Assembly: GCA_944990035.1 (NCBI GenBank)
Contig: CALYLX010000057.1
Span: forward strand, 186,001 to 250,000
Direction of reading: 5' to 3'
Source: Clitopilus passeckerianus
Lineage: Eukaryota > Basidiomycota > Agaricomycetes > Agaricales > Entolomataceae
DNA: 64,000 bases
The notes under the pieces are model-generated. The model saw only the letters and a program-made list of their open reading frames with translations, was not told where the DNA came from and made no database searches. A program made the translations under genes and the position numbers. Below, one piece after another: positions 1 through 10,131 of this stretch. How positions within the stretch are numbered: the first letter of the stretch is position 1; every line of letters begins with the position of its first letter.

Positions 1-2
1 GC

Positions 3-1350
3 CCTCCGGGCCATCTTCTCCTGCGCTGCATTCGGAAGTATCTCGAGATGGATATGTGGATTTCCATGGAGGTCCATACTGCCCAGTCAATCGCTTGCGG
101 AAGAGAGGCAATACTCCAATTCTCTGATGTTATCGAGGTACGCAAGCAGAGTTGACGATATGAATGTCATATTTACGCTCTGGCCCGTTTAATAGGAGTA
201 CATGGTGCAGCAGTTCAAAAACGGCGAGTACACCATCGACGAAAAGCATCCAAATGTTCCAAAACTTCGCAAACCTTTCCATTTTCCCAAGATGCATATG
301 CTGCAGCACGCCTTTGATAACATCATCCAGAAGGGAGCAACTTATGTGTATACCACGAAGCATTTTGAGAAAGCTCACGGGCCCCTCAAGAAATGGTATC
401 TTCATCGCTCGAATTTCAAGAATGTTGCCGAAACTGTATGCCTAACTTATTTACTTGCCTGTTTGTTGAATTCTCCGCAAGTTAACATACTTTTCCTTCA
501 GATCCTACGACACGAGCACTATGCTCTTGCAGCTAGCATTATCCGAGAGCGCCTCGACGCAATTGAAGAACGGGACAAGATGCTCAAGGACGCCCAAGCA
601 AAGAAAACATCGTCTGACGATGCTGACGATGCTGACCACGGTGAAGCCGATGAAACCAGTGGTATATTCTGTAACATTACACTGGGTGCTGCACAGCGGC
701 CTCGATCTTTTCGCAACCTTGAAGCTGAACAATTTGAAGACAGTGCCTTCACTCGGTTTCGGCTTCGATTGGGTACTTTCCTTGATGTACTCCTCCGTGA
801 TGAAGATAGCCCGATATTTATCGGCCACAATCGTCCCCTCAAGATCAGCCTCGACGAGCAGGTGTGCCACTTTGCCTAACAGCTTGATAGTGATGGAGCC
901 TTAGAGTCTTTCTAGCTTACTGAATATCGTTTCATAAAGGCGTCATTCATTGCTCTGGATGATGTCAAGGTCTATGTCGACTACCTGCGATGTTCTCCAT
1001 TGTTTCATTCCCGTGAGCGACGAGACATCGTTATCATTCATCACGACGATCAAGACTACTTCGCTCGCCTCCTCTTTGTGTTTACGTACACATATTCTGG
1101 TGTCCCTCTCCCACTCGCTCTAGTACAGCCATTTTCCAACGTATTACCAATCACGGCCAACGATCAAGCCCTTGGACTCCAGCGTGTACGTGGCAAACCT
1201 CGAAATATGGAGAAAACGCAGTTCATTTCCCTGCGATCAATTCGCCGCGGTGCATTACTTGTTCCTGATAATGTCGAGGAGGATGACTGGTTCGTAATCG
1301 ATACTCTTGATACCGATATGTTTCTTCGCATAAGAGAGATGCATAGTTAA
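3..1350 (+). CDS. Transposon-type protein, 3' part (Plavaka/CACTA-like)
   Basis: Four exons can be joined in frame: 3-137, 196-435, 502-861 and 916-1350, with GT-AG introns at 138-195, 436-501 and 862-915. The 5' end lies outside the window. The protein has the block FPKMHMLQHAFDNI followed by EKAHGPLKKWY, and ends with FARLLFVFTY, RGALLVPDN and DTDMFLRIREM. From memory these are the recurring C-terminal blocks of large basidiomycete transposon proteins of the Plavaka (CACTA-like) type, where this part is conserved but its biochemical role is not settled. No stop or frameshift interrupts the exons seen, so the gene may be intact. The exact superfamily (Plavaka or KDZ-like) is uncertain without a search. 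Confidence 0.6.
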
Positions 1351-2203
1351 CATTGCAATCAACAGACTACAGTATTCTTGTTCACTACCTTCAAGTTCTC
1401 CGAAGGGCTTTCTTTAGCACATGCTATGAGTACTCTGTGTCCCCCGTCTCGGACTCAGGTCCTATAAGCAGTGCGTATCGGAATTTCTCAGTGGAAAACG
1501 TGGATTTTTACAAACTATCTGGCAATTACTCCACCTGCCTTGCTGCTTGTGGCGGGAATGAAGCCACGAAGCCGTTCTTTCCAGATTGAGCGCTAGACGT
1601 GTTCTCAGGCTCCAAGCCGCAAGTCTGTCTTTTCTTGGATTGCCCGTCGACAAAGCATTGATTTCTCAGCGGCCTTCTCGTTATTCGTCATGATTGTTAC
1701 TGCTTGTTTACTTCAAGGTGCCAGTGTCTCCGAGTCACCGCTACGCTGGTTGTTGAATTATGCTATGTTGGTGGAGCATGAGGCCTTCATCTCCGTAGGT
1801 CGCTGTACAGCGTGTTCTTGTAGCGATCGGTGAACCCTTCCTTGCTGCAATCTGCGCGTTTCACGCTTAAAGGAACCATTCATTTGCCAAGTAAGTTTAG
1901 AAATTTAAAAGAATCTCTGACGTCAACATTGTAATCGAGCTAGCCTTTCTGCACGGTGTCATTCGACTCTTCGGCGGGTCAAGTGTATCGCACGAGATCA
2001 AACCCTTTGGCTTGGAACATGCGCACTTGATGATGTCTGGGGATGACGGACATCCCAGAAAACTCTAGGGTTGGCTCTGAGACCCTGGCGGACAGAAATT
2101 GGTATAAAAGATGATTCACTCTGCATGAGTTTGTTGTCGTTCTGTACTTCTCCACTCCGAGTCTCAGGCTAGCCTCTACACACGGTCTTGAAATCATCCT
2201 CTA
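1351..2203. other. Intergenic stretch with TATA box near its end
   Basis: No coding region is supported here. The last 100 bases contain a TATAAAA element at 2103-2109, placed about 100 bp before the ATG of the next gene, which fits a core promoter. The rest shows only short ORFs without family features. Confidence 0.4.
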
Positions 2204-3818
2204 ATGCCGTCTTTTCAACATCAGCCACTTCAACGGCGGGTCACCTCTGCTCACGATGATGACCCAGTTGACTCAGTGGAGATGGACTTTCCGGACGTGT
2301 CATTCTTCACCCTGACCGCTCAGGCGTCTTTTGGTGTTCATCGTGATGTAAGTATCAAGTCGTCATCGGTTTCGGTACCATCTGTCTCACCAATTGCCCC
2401 TAGACTCTCAAGGCACTGCAGCTCAAATATAGTGAGCTCAGACAAGCTCATCAGGCACTTTTGGTGCTAGTACGGCGCATGGAAAACAGTGAAGAGAATT
2501 CGTCTCATTCGGGGACCACAGTGGGAGTGGCCACACTTAACACGGGTCAATCCATTGTTCAGAGTCGGAAGAAAGACACTCGATCATACGCGAAGAAATT
2601 CGCTGGCCTCTATGACTACTTCTGTGGTTCCTATGCCTCGTCTTTATTCTCGCTACCCCGCCCAGATGATGTTGACTTCTCTCATCCCAGTCGCTACAGG
2701 AATGAAGCATCCAAAGAAGCGGCACTTCTTGCGGAGCTCTATCACGTCTTTCCTCCTCATCTGCATGGATTTATCGGCTCTCACTCAGAGTTCGAGAGCG
2801 AGGTGAGCTGATTCTTTTCCATGTGAGATTTTATGTTCAGCTCAGACTAATGACATGATTTCCAACAGTTTCACGCCGCTGTCAAGGGCTTCAAGAGCAA
2901 TAGCGCTGACCGTGTTCGTGCTGTCGCCCCTCATGTCTTCGCTGGTTTAGTTCCTGCCGAGGTGTTCCGAGTGCATGTATCGGCCACTGAACACCTCCCC
3001 GAAAGCCTTGAGCGGTTCTGTAGTTTCCCTTCGAAAGGCGCATCACAGAAAACCTCAAAATTTCGACCAACAATGTATCCTGCCCATATACGCGACGCTG
3101 TTCATGCTGGGGGATCTCGGTCTGATAGATATATTTTCCAAGGTCCAGAAGCATATATGGTATGGTGGTTTGTTCGTTGCATTTCACCCTCTCTGAACTA
3201 TTTGGGTTTCTAGTTCTTACGCGCCATTTTCTTTGGCGCTGCCTCTCTTACAAGTCCCCATATGACGTCAAAGAGGAAAACTCAGGGAGAGAGCTGGGAG
3301 ATCACCTGTGCAGATGATGTTCCACCTGGAGCAATTGCGATGGGCCAGATCTTGGTGAGTTCTGAATGTCTCCGGGAGGTTTCCGGTTCCTGACACCCCA
3401 ATTTTTGCAGTGTTTGTATGCGGTCTCTCGGGACTCCGAGTTTGGTGTTGTAGGAAAACCATCTGGGATCAAATATGGTGAACTCTACCAGTTCTACAAG
3501 GAGAAGCTACTTGTCCTTCGTCACCACACCGAGCACAAGGCTGTGTGGAAGCGGATCAAAGCTGTCATGGAGGAGCATCTTTTCAACAAAGGCCGTGCCA
3601 ACAGGTTTTGTTCCAAGGAACCTGACTCCGGCGACGAAAGCAGTGACGTTGATTTCAATACAGGGTTTCAAAGCCTGGCTCTCAAGGATGACGATGAAGA
3701 CGCACGATCTCTTGACTGGGGAGGGAGCGATGGTAGTGATTTATACCATCTGACTACGAGTCCCCTTTCGACCTCACCCGTGCATATCTCATCCGCTAGT
3801 CAACACGCCCACAACTAG
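2204..3818 (+). CDS. DUF6698-like hypothetical protein, five exons
   Basis: Exons 2204-2347, 2404-2802, 2869-3159, 3214-3354 and 3411-3818 join in phase 0 at every junction and give about 460 residues. Introns are 54-66 nt with clean GT-AG ends. Exon 2 opens with a Leu-rich, probably helical stretch. The middle and C-terminal part carries FRPTMYPAHIRDAVHAGG, FLRAIFFGAASLTS, then a GQILCLYAVS block and KYGELYQFYKEK. I recall this pattern from the basidiomycete family named DUF6698, of unknown function and often found beside transposon genes; the family name is from memory. The neighbour upstream is a transposon-type gene on the same strand, so this may be an accessory ORF of that element. Start chosen at the first ATG after the TATA box at 2103. 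An acidic tail follows the conserved part. Confidence 0.6.
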
Positions 3819-3823
3819 CAGCC

Positions 3824-4792
3824 CCACATGATCTCCAAGGCGCTGAAGATCTTACCCCAATAACGCGACCATTATTGCCTTCAAATCCACCAATGGTCTC
3901 TCGATCCTCTCCGGCTCCGAGTCCTGTCACTGGCATCACCATGACTGCCAGACTCGGACGCATGGTCAACACGAGGGTTGACACGAGTTCAGCTCCCCAA
4001 CCCGAGCCCGCACTGCCAGTGCATGATGGCGTTATTGGTACCACACGGGCAATTTCACGCCCTCCTAGCATTCCTGTCCATTCTCGACCTCCAAGCAAGA
4101 TCTCATCCAATCCATCCAATGTGACACCGTCAGGCTCCTTTACAAGTTCTGCTTCAGGCACTCACAGTACATCTTCGCGTCGCAAGGCTTCTCGGTCTAT
4201 TCCGTCATCCGCACCTCCACCAACACCCGTCATCCATCAGCGTAACAGTAACCCTGTTGTCCTCCACAATAGCATTGAGTCCGACTCATCAAACGAGGCT
4301 GACTCCGACTTTGGTACTATGGATGACGAGGTTCCTGCAATCTCTGTCCCAACGCGTGCTGACTTGGATGGTACTATGGGCTCTCCGAGTCGTCAACTTC
4401 AACTTGAAGTTGGAGTTCATCCCCTGGCCCCCATATTCGAGACTCCTGCTGTCCGTGCCACTTCGCTGTCTCGCTCATCAGCTTCCAAGCAAACCAATCT
4501 CTTGGCGACACCTACATTTAGACAGCCTCAGGCTCAGCCTGTCTTGCCGACAAATGCTGAGGCTGGATCCCAGGCCGTACCAGATATGGTTGTAGCGCAG
4601 CCTGATGTGCCAGTGCCAAAGCCTCGTCGATCACGCAAAAGAGTCCCAGGCTGGTACTTCTCGGGCCGAGGCTCCTCAGGCTGCGGTGCGGACACTTTGT
4701 TCGGGTCAGAAGGAGAAGGAGAAGAGTGTATAGGTCTCGGGGCGGGCAGGCGTTGCGATCTCGGTGTTGCAATGGTAGGTAAATCTCTTTAA
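3824..4792 (+). CDS. Ser/Pro-rich low-complexity ORF, possible last exon of the preceding gene
   Basis: A long open frame runs from about 3800 to a TAA at 4790-4792. The first in-frame ATG is at 3893, but the frame is open upstream and reads PHDLQGAEDLTPITRP before it, so it could be a further exon of the DUF6698-like gene joined by an intron near 3760-3821. Composition is rich in Ser, Pro and Thr with a basic patch KPRRSRKRVPGW near the end, as expected of a disordered tail with a possible nuclear signal. No domain is recognised. Long open length supports coding, but low complexity weakens the case. Confidence 0.4.
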   Translation, partial: PHDLQGAEDLTPITRPLLPSNPPMVSRSSPAPSPVTGITMTARLGRMVNTRVDTSSAPQPEPALPVHDGVIGTTRAISRPPSIPVHSRPPSKISSNPSNVTPSGSFTSSASGTHSTSSRRKASRSIPSSAPPPTPVIHQRNSNPVVLHNSIESDSSNEADSDFGTMDDEVPAISVPTRADLDGTMGSPSRQLQLEVGVHPLAPIFETPAVRATSLSRSSASKQTNLLATPTFRQPQAQPVLPTNAEAGSQAVPDMVVAQPDVPVPKPRRSRKRVPGWYFSGRGSSGCGADTLFGSEGEGEECIGLGAGRRCDLGVAMVGKSL

Positions 4793-5953
4793 GACAGCAA
4801 TAATGGACTACAGTTCAAGCTACAGTTATATAGACATAGTTTGCACGTTTGTATTCTCATCCTAGCCTAGATTTTGATGATATACACTTATAATTTGCTT
4901 GTCGTCGTCTGTTACAGTTTTAAGCTCCGAAGCCTGCGGAATTTGAACCACTGCGAATATATATGTGACTGACTTGTGACCAATCGAACAACTACGTCTA
5001 CCACACACCACAACTTTGACAGCACGAACAACCACCGTCACGTCCTCCCAAGCGCAGTAATGATTTGTGAGTACCGCATTGCAACATGATATCCATCCAC
5101 TCACAGAGTTTGTTCAGGGCTTTCCGCCACCTGGATAGCTGGCGCGAGGTGGGGATGATGCTACCTAGCATTCTGCCAGGGGTAACTGACTCACTAACGA
5201 CACTGGGCACATCAGCAAGTACTAGTACTGAAGACTCCATGGCTCACTATGTGGTTGCGTAGTGCTTCGTGACCCTTCCTTGCCGCCCCATATTTGAGCC
5301 ACATAATGTAAGTAGCGCATCCATCTCTGAGCGTAGTTTTGTTCTCATAGCTTTGTGTTTCGTGGCTTTAGGTCGAACTTGTCGTCGTCATTTCCTCACC
5401 CCATCTCGTACCCTGACCTCACAGGTGTCCATCCGCTATACAAAAACAAACCGCTTACTGTTGTGGTTAGGTAAGTTGTATTCAAGTTTGTTCTATGTCA
5501 GCCCTCAACTTATCCTCTAATTTCCAGGTCTTCATCGTCGGTGCAAACGTCTGGCAGGATAGGAATTTGGGAGAGGGCTTGAGGTACCGTTGGAATGCTG
5601 CGTGAACTGCAGCTGCCTATGGCTCTCCAGCGTTTACGGAAGCACCTCATTCATAGGGATAGCCAGTACATATCGAAATATAAACAAATGTGTCAGATTT
5701 ATTACTATTATTGCTGTATGCCATGTGAGGAAATATGTGTAAATCCACCAGAGATTGTCAACGGTACAAGGGAATGTTACCAGCAGGGAATAGCTATGAC
5801 GGGATTGCAACCGCCTGGTGTTGGTCACGACCTTGGTTGCAACCAAAGGCCACGCTGGTTCTAACCCGAAGCTGACAATCGTTGGTCGGTTACAACCAAG
5901 GTTATGACCAAGTCGTTGGTAGTTGTGTAGGATAATAACTCGGCAATCTGATT
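4793..5953. other. Non-coding flank of the retroelement insertion
   Basis: No gene is supported. Near 5805-5920 there are several copies of inverted-repeat-like words such as GGTTGCAACC and GGTTATGACC. The same kind of word (GGTTATGACC) appears right after the 3' LTR at 13177, which agrees with this being one continuous sequence before the element inserted. Confidence 0.35.
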
Positions 5954-5958
5954 GCTAC
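5954..5958 (+). repeat. Target site duplication GCTAC (left)
   Basis: The five bases GCTAC directly precede the 5' LTR and are repeated directly after the 3' LTR at 13172-13176. This is the 5-bp duplication expected from Ty3/gypsy integrases and marks one insertion event. Confidence 0.9.
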
Positions 5959-6423
5959 TGTTATGATTTTGCTTACATGTTTCTCCTTACATACCCCGGC
6001 CCGCTTACCTATGCACGATTACTCACATATGCTGCGCATCACTGCGCATTTTTCATCTTTTTCCATGCTTACTCCGCATCTCTCACGATCGTGAGAGACT
6101 TATACCTTATCTGACTCTTTCTGACTCATGTACTTACTCATCATGCTGCGCATGACTCATTACTTACTCAGCATGCTGCGCATGTGCTATATTTAGAACT
6201 ACTAGATAGGTATATAAACCTGTACCATTTGGTCAAGGCTCCTCAGCTTGACCTAGGCAATCTACCTAACTGCTTAGTTCTCTATTTCGCCTTTAAGTCC
6301 CTTGCTTCGTCAATCTCACCAGGTCGTCAGTACAGCCGCAGCTGCTGACAAATCTCTGTCTTTGTTTATCAAAGACATCGAGCGTAAACAGTATTACCTA
6401 AGTTGTTAGGCTCTGCCTTAACA
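5959..6423 (+). repeat. 5' LTR
   Basis: 465 bp, TG...CA ends. It holds a perfect 18-bp palindrome CTCTCACGATCGTGAGAG at 6080-6097, two TGACTCA words at 6122-6128 and 6153-6159, repeated ATGCTGCGCAT words, and a TATATAA box at 6211-6217. No base difference from the 3' LTR was seen by eye. Confidence 0.95.
6211..6254 (+). promoter_or_regulatory. LTR core promoter and predicted transcript start
   Basis: TATATAA at 6211-6217 is followed 33 bp later by CAGCTTGACCT at 6244-6254. That 11-mer is the exact complement of the primer site after the LTR, so 6244 is the inferred transcript 5' end under a self-priming model. The TATA-to-start spacing is normal for RNA polymerase II. Confidence 0.6.
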
Positions 6424-6425
6424 AA

Positions 6426-6436
6426 AGGTCAAGCTG
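6426..6436 (+). other. Self-complementary primer binding site
   Basis: AGGTCAAGCTG starts two bases after the 5' LTR. It is the reverse complement, over exactly 11 nt, of CAGCTTGACCT at 6244-6254 in the LTR, and no usual tRNA-type TGG start is present. In Tf1 the first 11 nt of the mRNA fold back to prime minus-strand synthesis, and this arrangement is the same in kind. Confidence 0.7.
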
Positions 6437-7019
6437 TTCAGAAGGCCCGCTCATTGTTAGCGCAGGCCCACCCCACGACAACACAGCAGAAGCACGCAAC
6501 AGGCCGATTGCCGTTGCGGCTACCACTCAGTCACCACGGTCGTACACAGGGCAGACCACCCGCCACGAAATACCACTCTAGTAGAAGGAACCAACAACGT
6601 CTACAAGTTCACCAACGGAAGCTACTGCGGTTTTAATCACAACAATAACCGCTGGTGCTACGCCTCTCTCCCTTGGCAAATTCACATTCACCACCGTTGC
6701 CGTTGAAAGCAGACACTTCCACGCTCTAGACTTCCCTACCCCTGAACGACCTCATAAGACCCCTGCTATTGTCCGAGCTCAACGAGAACACGACATTGAA
6801 GTAGACGAGGAGGAACAGCGACGCTTCGCACCATTACCCACAGCAATATCCAGGAACCCATCACTAGTCCCGTCTACCAGCGCTTCTGTCTTGCCCGAAG
6901 AGGAAGAAGAAGAACACCAAGTACAACAACAGCTAGAGGAGAGCCCCACAGCTGAGCCAGAGGAGCGCCCCAGTGCAGAAACAATTGAACCAGAGACCGA
7001 CTTCGATTTCGACTACGAA

Positions 7020-7993
7020 ATGTCACAAGACAACAACAACAAGAAGGACATTGGAGCCAAACCCCAAACGTTCTCCGGAGACCGATCCAAGACCAGAAAG
7101 TTCATTCAGGAACTTGAAGACTACCTCATCCTAAACAACCTCAACCAACTCGAAGATGACAAGAAGATTCGCATCGCCCTATCCTTCCTCAAAGAAGGAA
7201 CTGCAGCAGCATGGGGATTAGAATTTCACGATAAATATTCAGCAGCTGAAAGGAAAGCCACCTACGCTGAATTTATCAACCAATTCAAAGAAGCCTTTTC
7301 CCCTACCGACGACAAAGCTGCCGCACTCCTCCAACTCAAAGCCTTACGACAGGATGGGACAGCTGACGAATTTGTCACCGTCTTCAAGAATATTCTTGCA
7401 CGAACTGATCTCAGCGGTGACACTGCAAAGATTGAGATCTTCATGGAAGGACTTACCCCCAAACTCCGAGAGAAAATTCTCTTTTCCGATTCCCTCCTAC
7501 CACATTCGACGATTGGGTCAAGAAAGCCGTCCAGTTTGACAACAACTGGCGACGTGCCAAGACAATCATGGGACATACCCGTATCATCAAGACATCTGAT
7601 ATGGTCAAAGGTGCTTACAAAACACCTACTGGAGCCCGAGACCCAATGGCTATGGATGTTGATCGTTTCACCACTGATCCACCCAAACGCCGCCTCACCC
7701 AGGAGGAAAGAGAACATCACAAGAAGAACAACTTGTGCTACTATTGCTCCAAGAAAGGTCACACGATCCAACAATGTCTTCAAAGGAAGAATTTTGGAAG
7801 AACCTACCCTAGCAACAACGACAGCCGATTCCACAAGAAACCTGAGAAGGGAGCCGAGTTGATCAAATATGTCAGAGCAGTCCTAGCTGACATGCCCCAA
7901 GAAGAAGCCGCTGAATTCTACACTGAAGCAGAGGCTGAGGGTTTTAAAGAGGAAGACTGCAAAGCCGACGTCAGTACTTCCTCGCCCGATTGA
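7020..7993 (+). pseudogene. gag: gag, broken by a frameshift near 7500
   Basis: The first ATG after the predicted transcript start is at 7020 and opens MSQDNNNKKD. The capsid-type part follows (KPQTFSGDRSKTRKFI, then a region like retrotransposon gag domains) to about 7500, where the frame moves by -1, as if one C were lost from a short C run. The new frame continues naturally to the stop TGA at 7991-7993 and carries a CX2CX4HX4C zinc knuckle, CYYCSKKGHTIQQC, at about 7737-7778, followed by an acidic tail. The open frame also extends upstream of the ATG as an acidic stretch back to about 6590, without any ATG. Gag packages the element RNA and builds the particle. Normal gag features, one break. 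Confidence 0.75.
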
Positions 7994-9745
7994 TATTTCC
8001 AGTGTACTTGTAGCTACTGATTTTTATGCTGAATCTATGCGTATCCCAATCTCTCTACAAGACCCCTAGATGGAAATACAACAATCGCCGGCACAAAAGC
8101 TCTCATTGACTCTGGAGCGCAAGGGTCATTTATCGACTCCGTCTTCGCCAAGACACATCACCTCCCACTACTCCCACTCCGACAACCGATTACAGCACGA
8201 AACGTTGATGGCACCCTGAACAAACAAGGAACTATTACCCACTTTACCTGGGTTATTGCCAAGATAGGGACAGCCATCATCAAGGAAAGATGTTTTGTCA
8301 CTGGACTCGGGAAAGACCACCTGATTTTTGGATTACCCTGGCTAAAACGGGTAGATCCAATCATATCGTGGAGCGACGGCACACTCGAAATCGACGAATC
8401 ACGCATTACCCAACGACTGTCGCAAACATTGATGCGAGCAGTAGACATCAAGCGGATGAGAGCCATCCGAGAACAACTACTAGAGGAAAACACGCCACCT
8501 ACCCCAGCACCTGATTGTTCCGAAGAGAATCCCGGAAAATCAGAAGGACTTAGCGACTATTTCCGAATAGTCGAAGACGGAGAAGAGATCAATGAAGATT
8601 TTCTCATCGCATACTGCCAGAACGAACCGGCAGTCGGAATATTCACCAAGGAGGAACCCCCACTTACGCAGGAACACACAAAGGATTACCTTGTGTACGG
8701 GCCAATCAGGCCAACTACCACAATACGACAGACGGTGGTAACACACCATCCAGCAACCAGACACCACACACAGCAGGTGTGGATACGTGCGAAAACATCA
8801 ATTTCGCAAGCTCTGGAACATAAACGAGAAGATAAGGAACCAAAGAAATCCCTTGACGAAATCATCCCCGACTATCTTCAAGACTACAGAAAAGTCTTTG
8901 AGAAAGCAGCATCTGAACGATTCCCACCAAGCCGACCCTGGGATCACGCCATAGATCTGAAGACAGATTTCGTGCCAAAAGACTGCAAGGTCTATCCGCT
9001 CAGCCCCTTAGAGCAAGAAAAACTCGACGAGTTTCTCAAGGAAAATCTAGCCAAAGGATACATCCGAGAATCCAACTCCCCACAAGCATCTCCGTTCTTC
9101 TTTGTTGCAAAGAAAGACTCGGAAGCCCTGAGACCATGTCAGGATTACCGACGACTCAACGAAGGAACAATACCTAACGCTTACCCCTTACCGCTGGCTA
9201 GCGAACTCATCGATAAACTCAAAGGAGCAACTGTCTTCACCAAACTCGACATTCGATGGGGATATCACAACATCCGCATCAAAGATGGTGACCAATGGAA
9301 AGCAGCGTTCAAGACCAACCGAGGGTTATTTGAACCAATGGTGATGTTCTTTGGACTAATGAACTCACCCGGTACCTTCCAAGCAATGATGAACCACCTT
9401 TTCCGAGACATGATAGACGAAGGATGGGTCATCATCTACATGGACGACATCCTCATCTTCTCCAACGATCCAGAAAAACACCGAGAACGCACACGCAGAG
9501 TCTTACAAAGACTACAAAACAACGATCTCTACCTCAAAGCAGAGAAATGCCAATTTGACACCACAAGAGTGGAATACCTTGGGTTCATCATTGAACCAAA
9601 CAAGATCTCCATGGACCCTGTCAAACTTGCAGGGATGCGCGACTGGCCTACGCCAACTACAGTAAAGGAAGTCCGATCATTCCTAGGATTCGAAACTTTT
9701 ACCGCAGGTTCATCGGAAAATATGCGGAAATTGCCAAACCGCTGA
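7989..9745 (+). pseudogene. pol: pol part 1: protease and reverse transcriptase, frame-broken
   Basis: Pol starts in the +1 frame relative to the end of gag (7989-8066), then shifts -1 at about 8063-8069 in a C run. From there one frame runs to 9745. The protease active site is IDSGAQGSF near 8105. RT shows ASPFFFVAKKD, TKLDIRWGYHNI, a FFGLMNSPGTFQ block and the catalytic YMDD at 9437-9448. At about 9691-9696 the frame shifts -1 again inside the conserved FLGF-NFYRR connection to RNase H, giving a premature stop at 9743. All conserved catalytic residues of RT that can be seen are kept. Function: reverse transcription of element RNA. The gag-pol junction could be a natural +1 shift; the others look like losses. 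Confidence 0.8.
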
Positions 9746-10131
9746 ACGAACTCACCAAGAAAGACAAGAAATGGGAATGGACCAATGAATGTCACAAAGC
9801 TTTCACTACCCTGAAAGACAAATTCCTGGAAGCGCCTGTGTTGCTGATGCCTGATCCCACGAAGCCATTTGTGGTGGAAAGCGACGCCTCAAAACATGCA
9901 ACAGGAGCAGTCCTACAACAACGTGACGCCAACGGATCATGGCACCCATGTGGTTTCATATCTAAATCGTTCTCGGAAACAGAACGGAACTATGAAATCT
10001 ACGACCGAGAACTTCTAGGCATTATCCGCGCATTAGAAACCTGGCGACACTACTTCCATGGATCCCAACATTCAGTTGTGATTCTATCCGATCACAAAAC
10101 CTCACATACTTCCGAGAAGCCCGGAAGTTGA
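9694..10131 (+). pseudogene. pol: pol part 2: RNase H segment, frame-broken at both ends
   Basis: The frame starting [10 protein letters not shown] at 9694 continues the RT thumb/connection and then the RNase H fold: [14 protein letters not shown] near 9878, a [13 protein letters not shown] block, and the terminal SDHK near 10087. In an AAAA run right after SDHK the frame shifts -1; the current frame ends at a stop TGA at 10129-10131, while the next frame picks up [14 protein letters not shown]. RNase H removes RNA from the RNA-DNA hybrid during reverse transcription. The acidic residues in these blocks are present. The segment cannot be translated as part of one polyprotein from the sequence as given. 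Confidence 0.8.
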
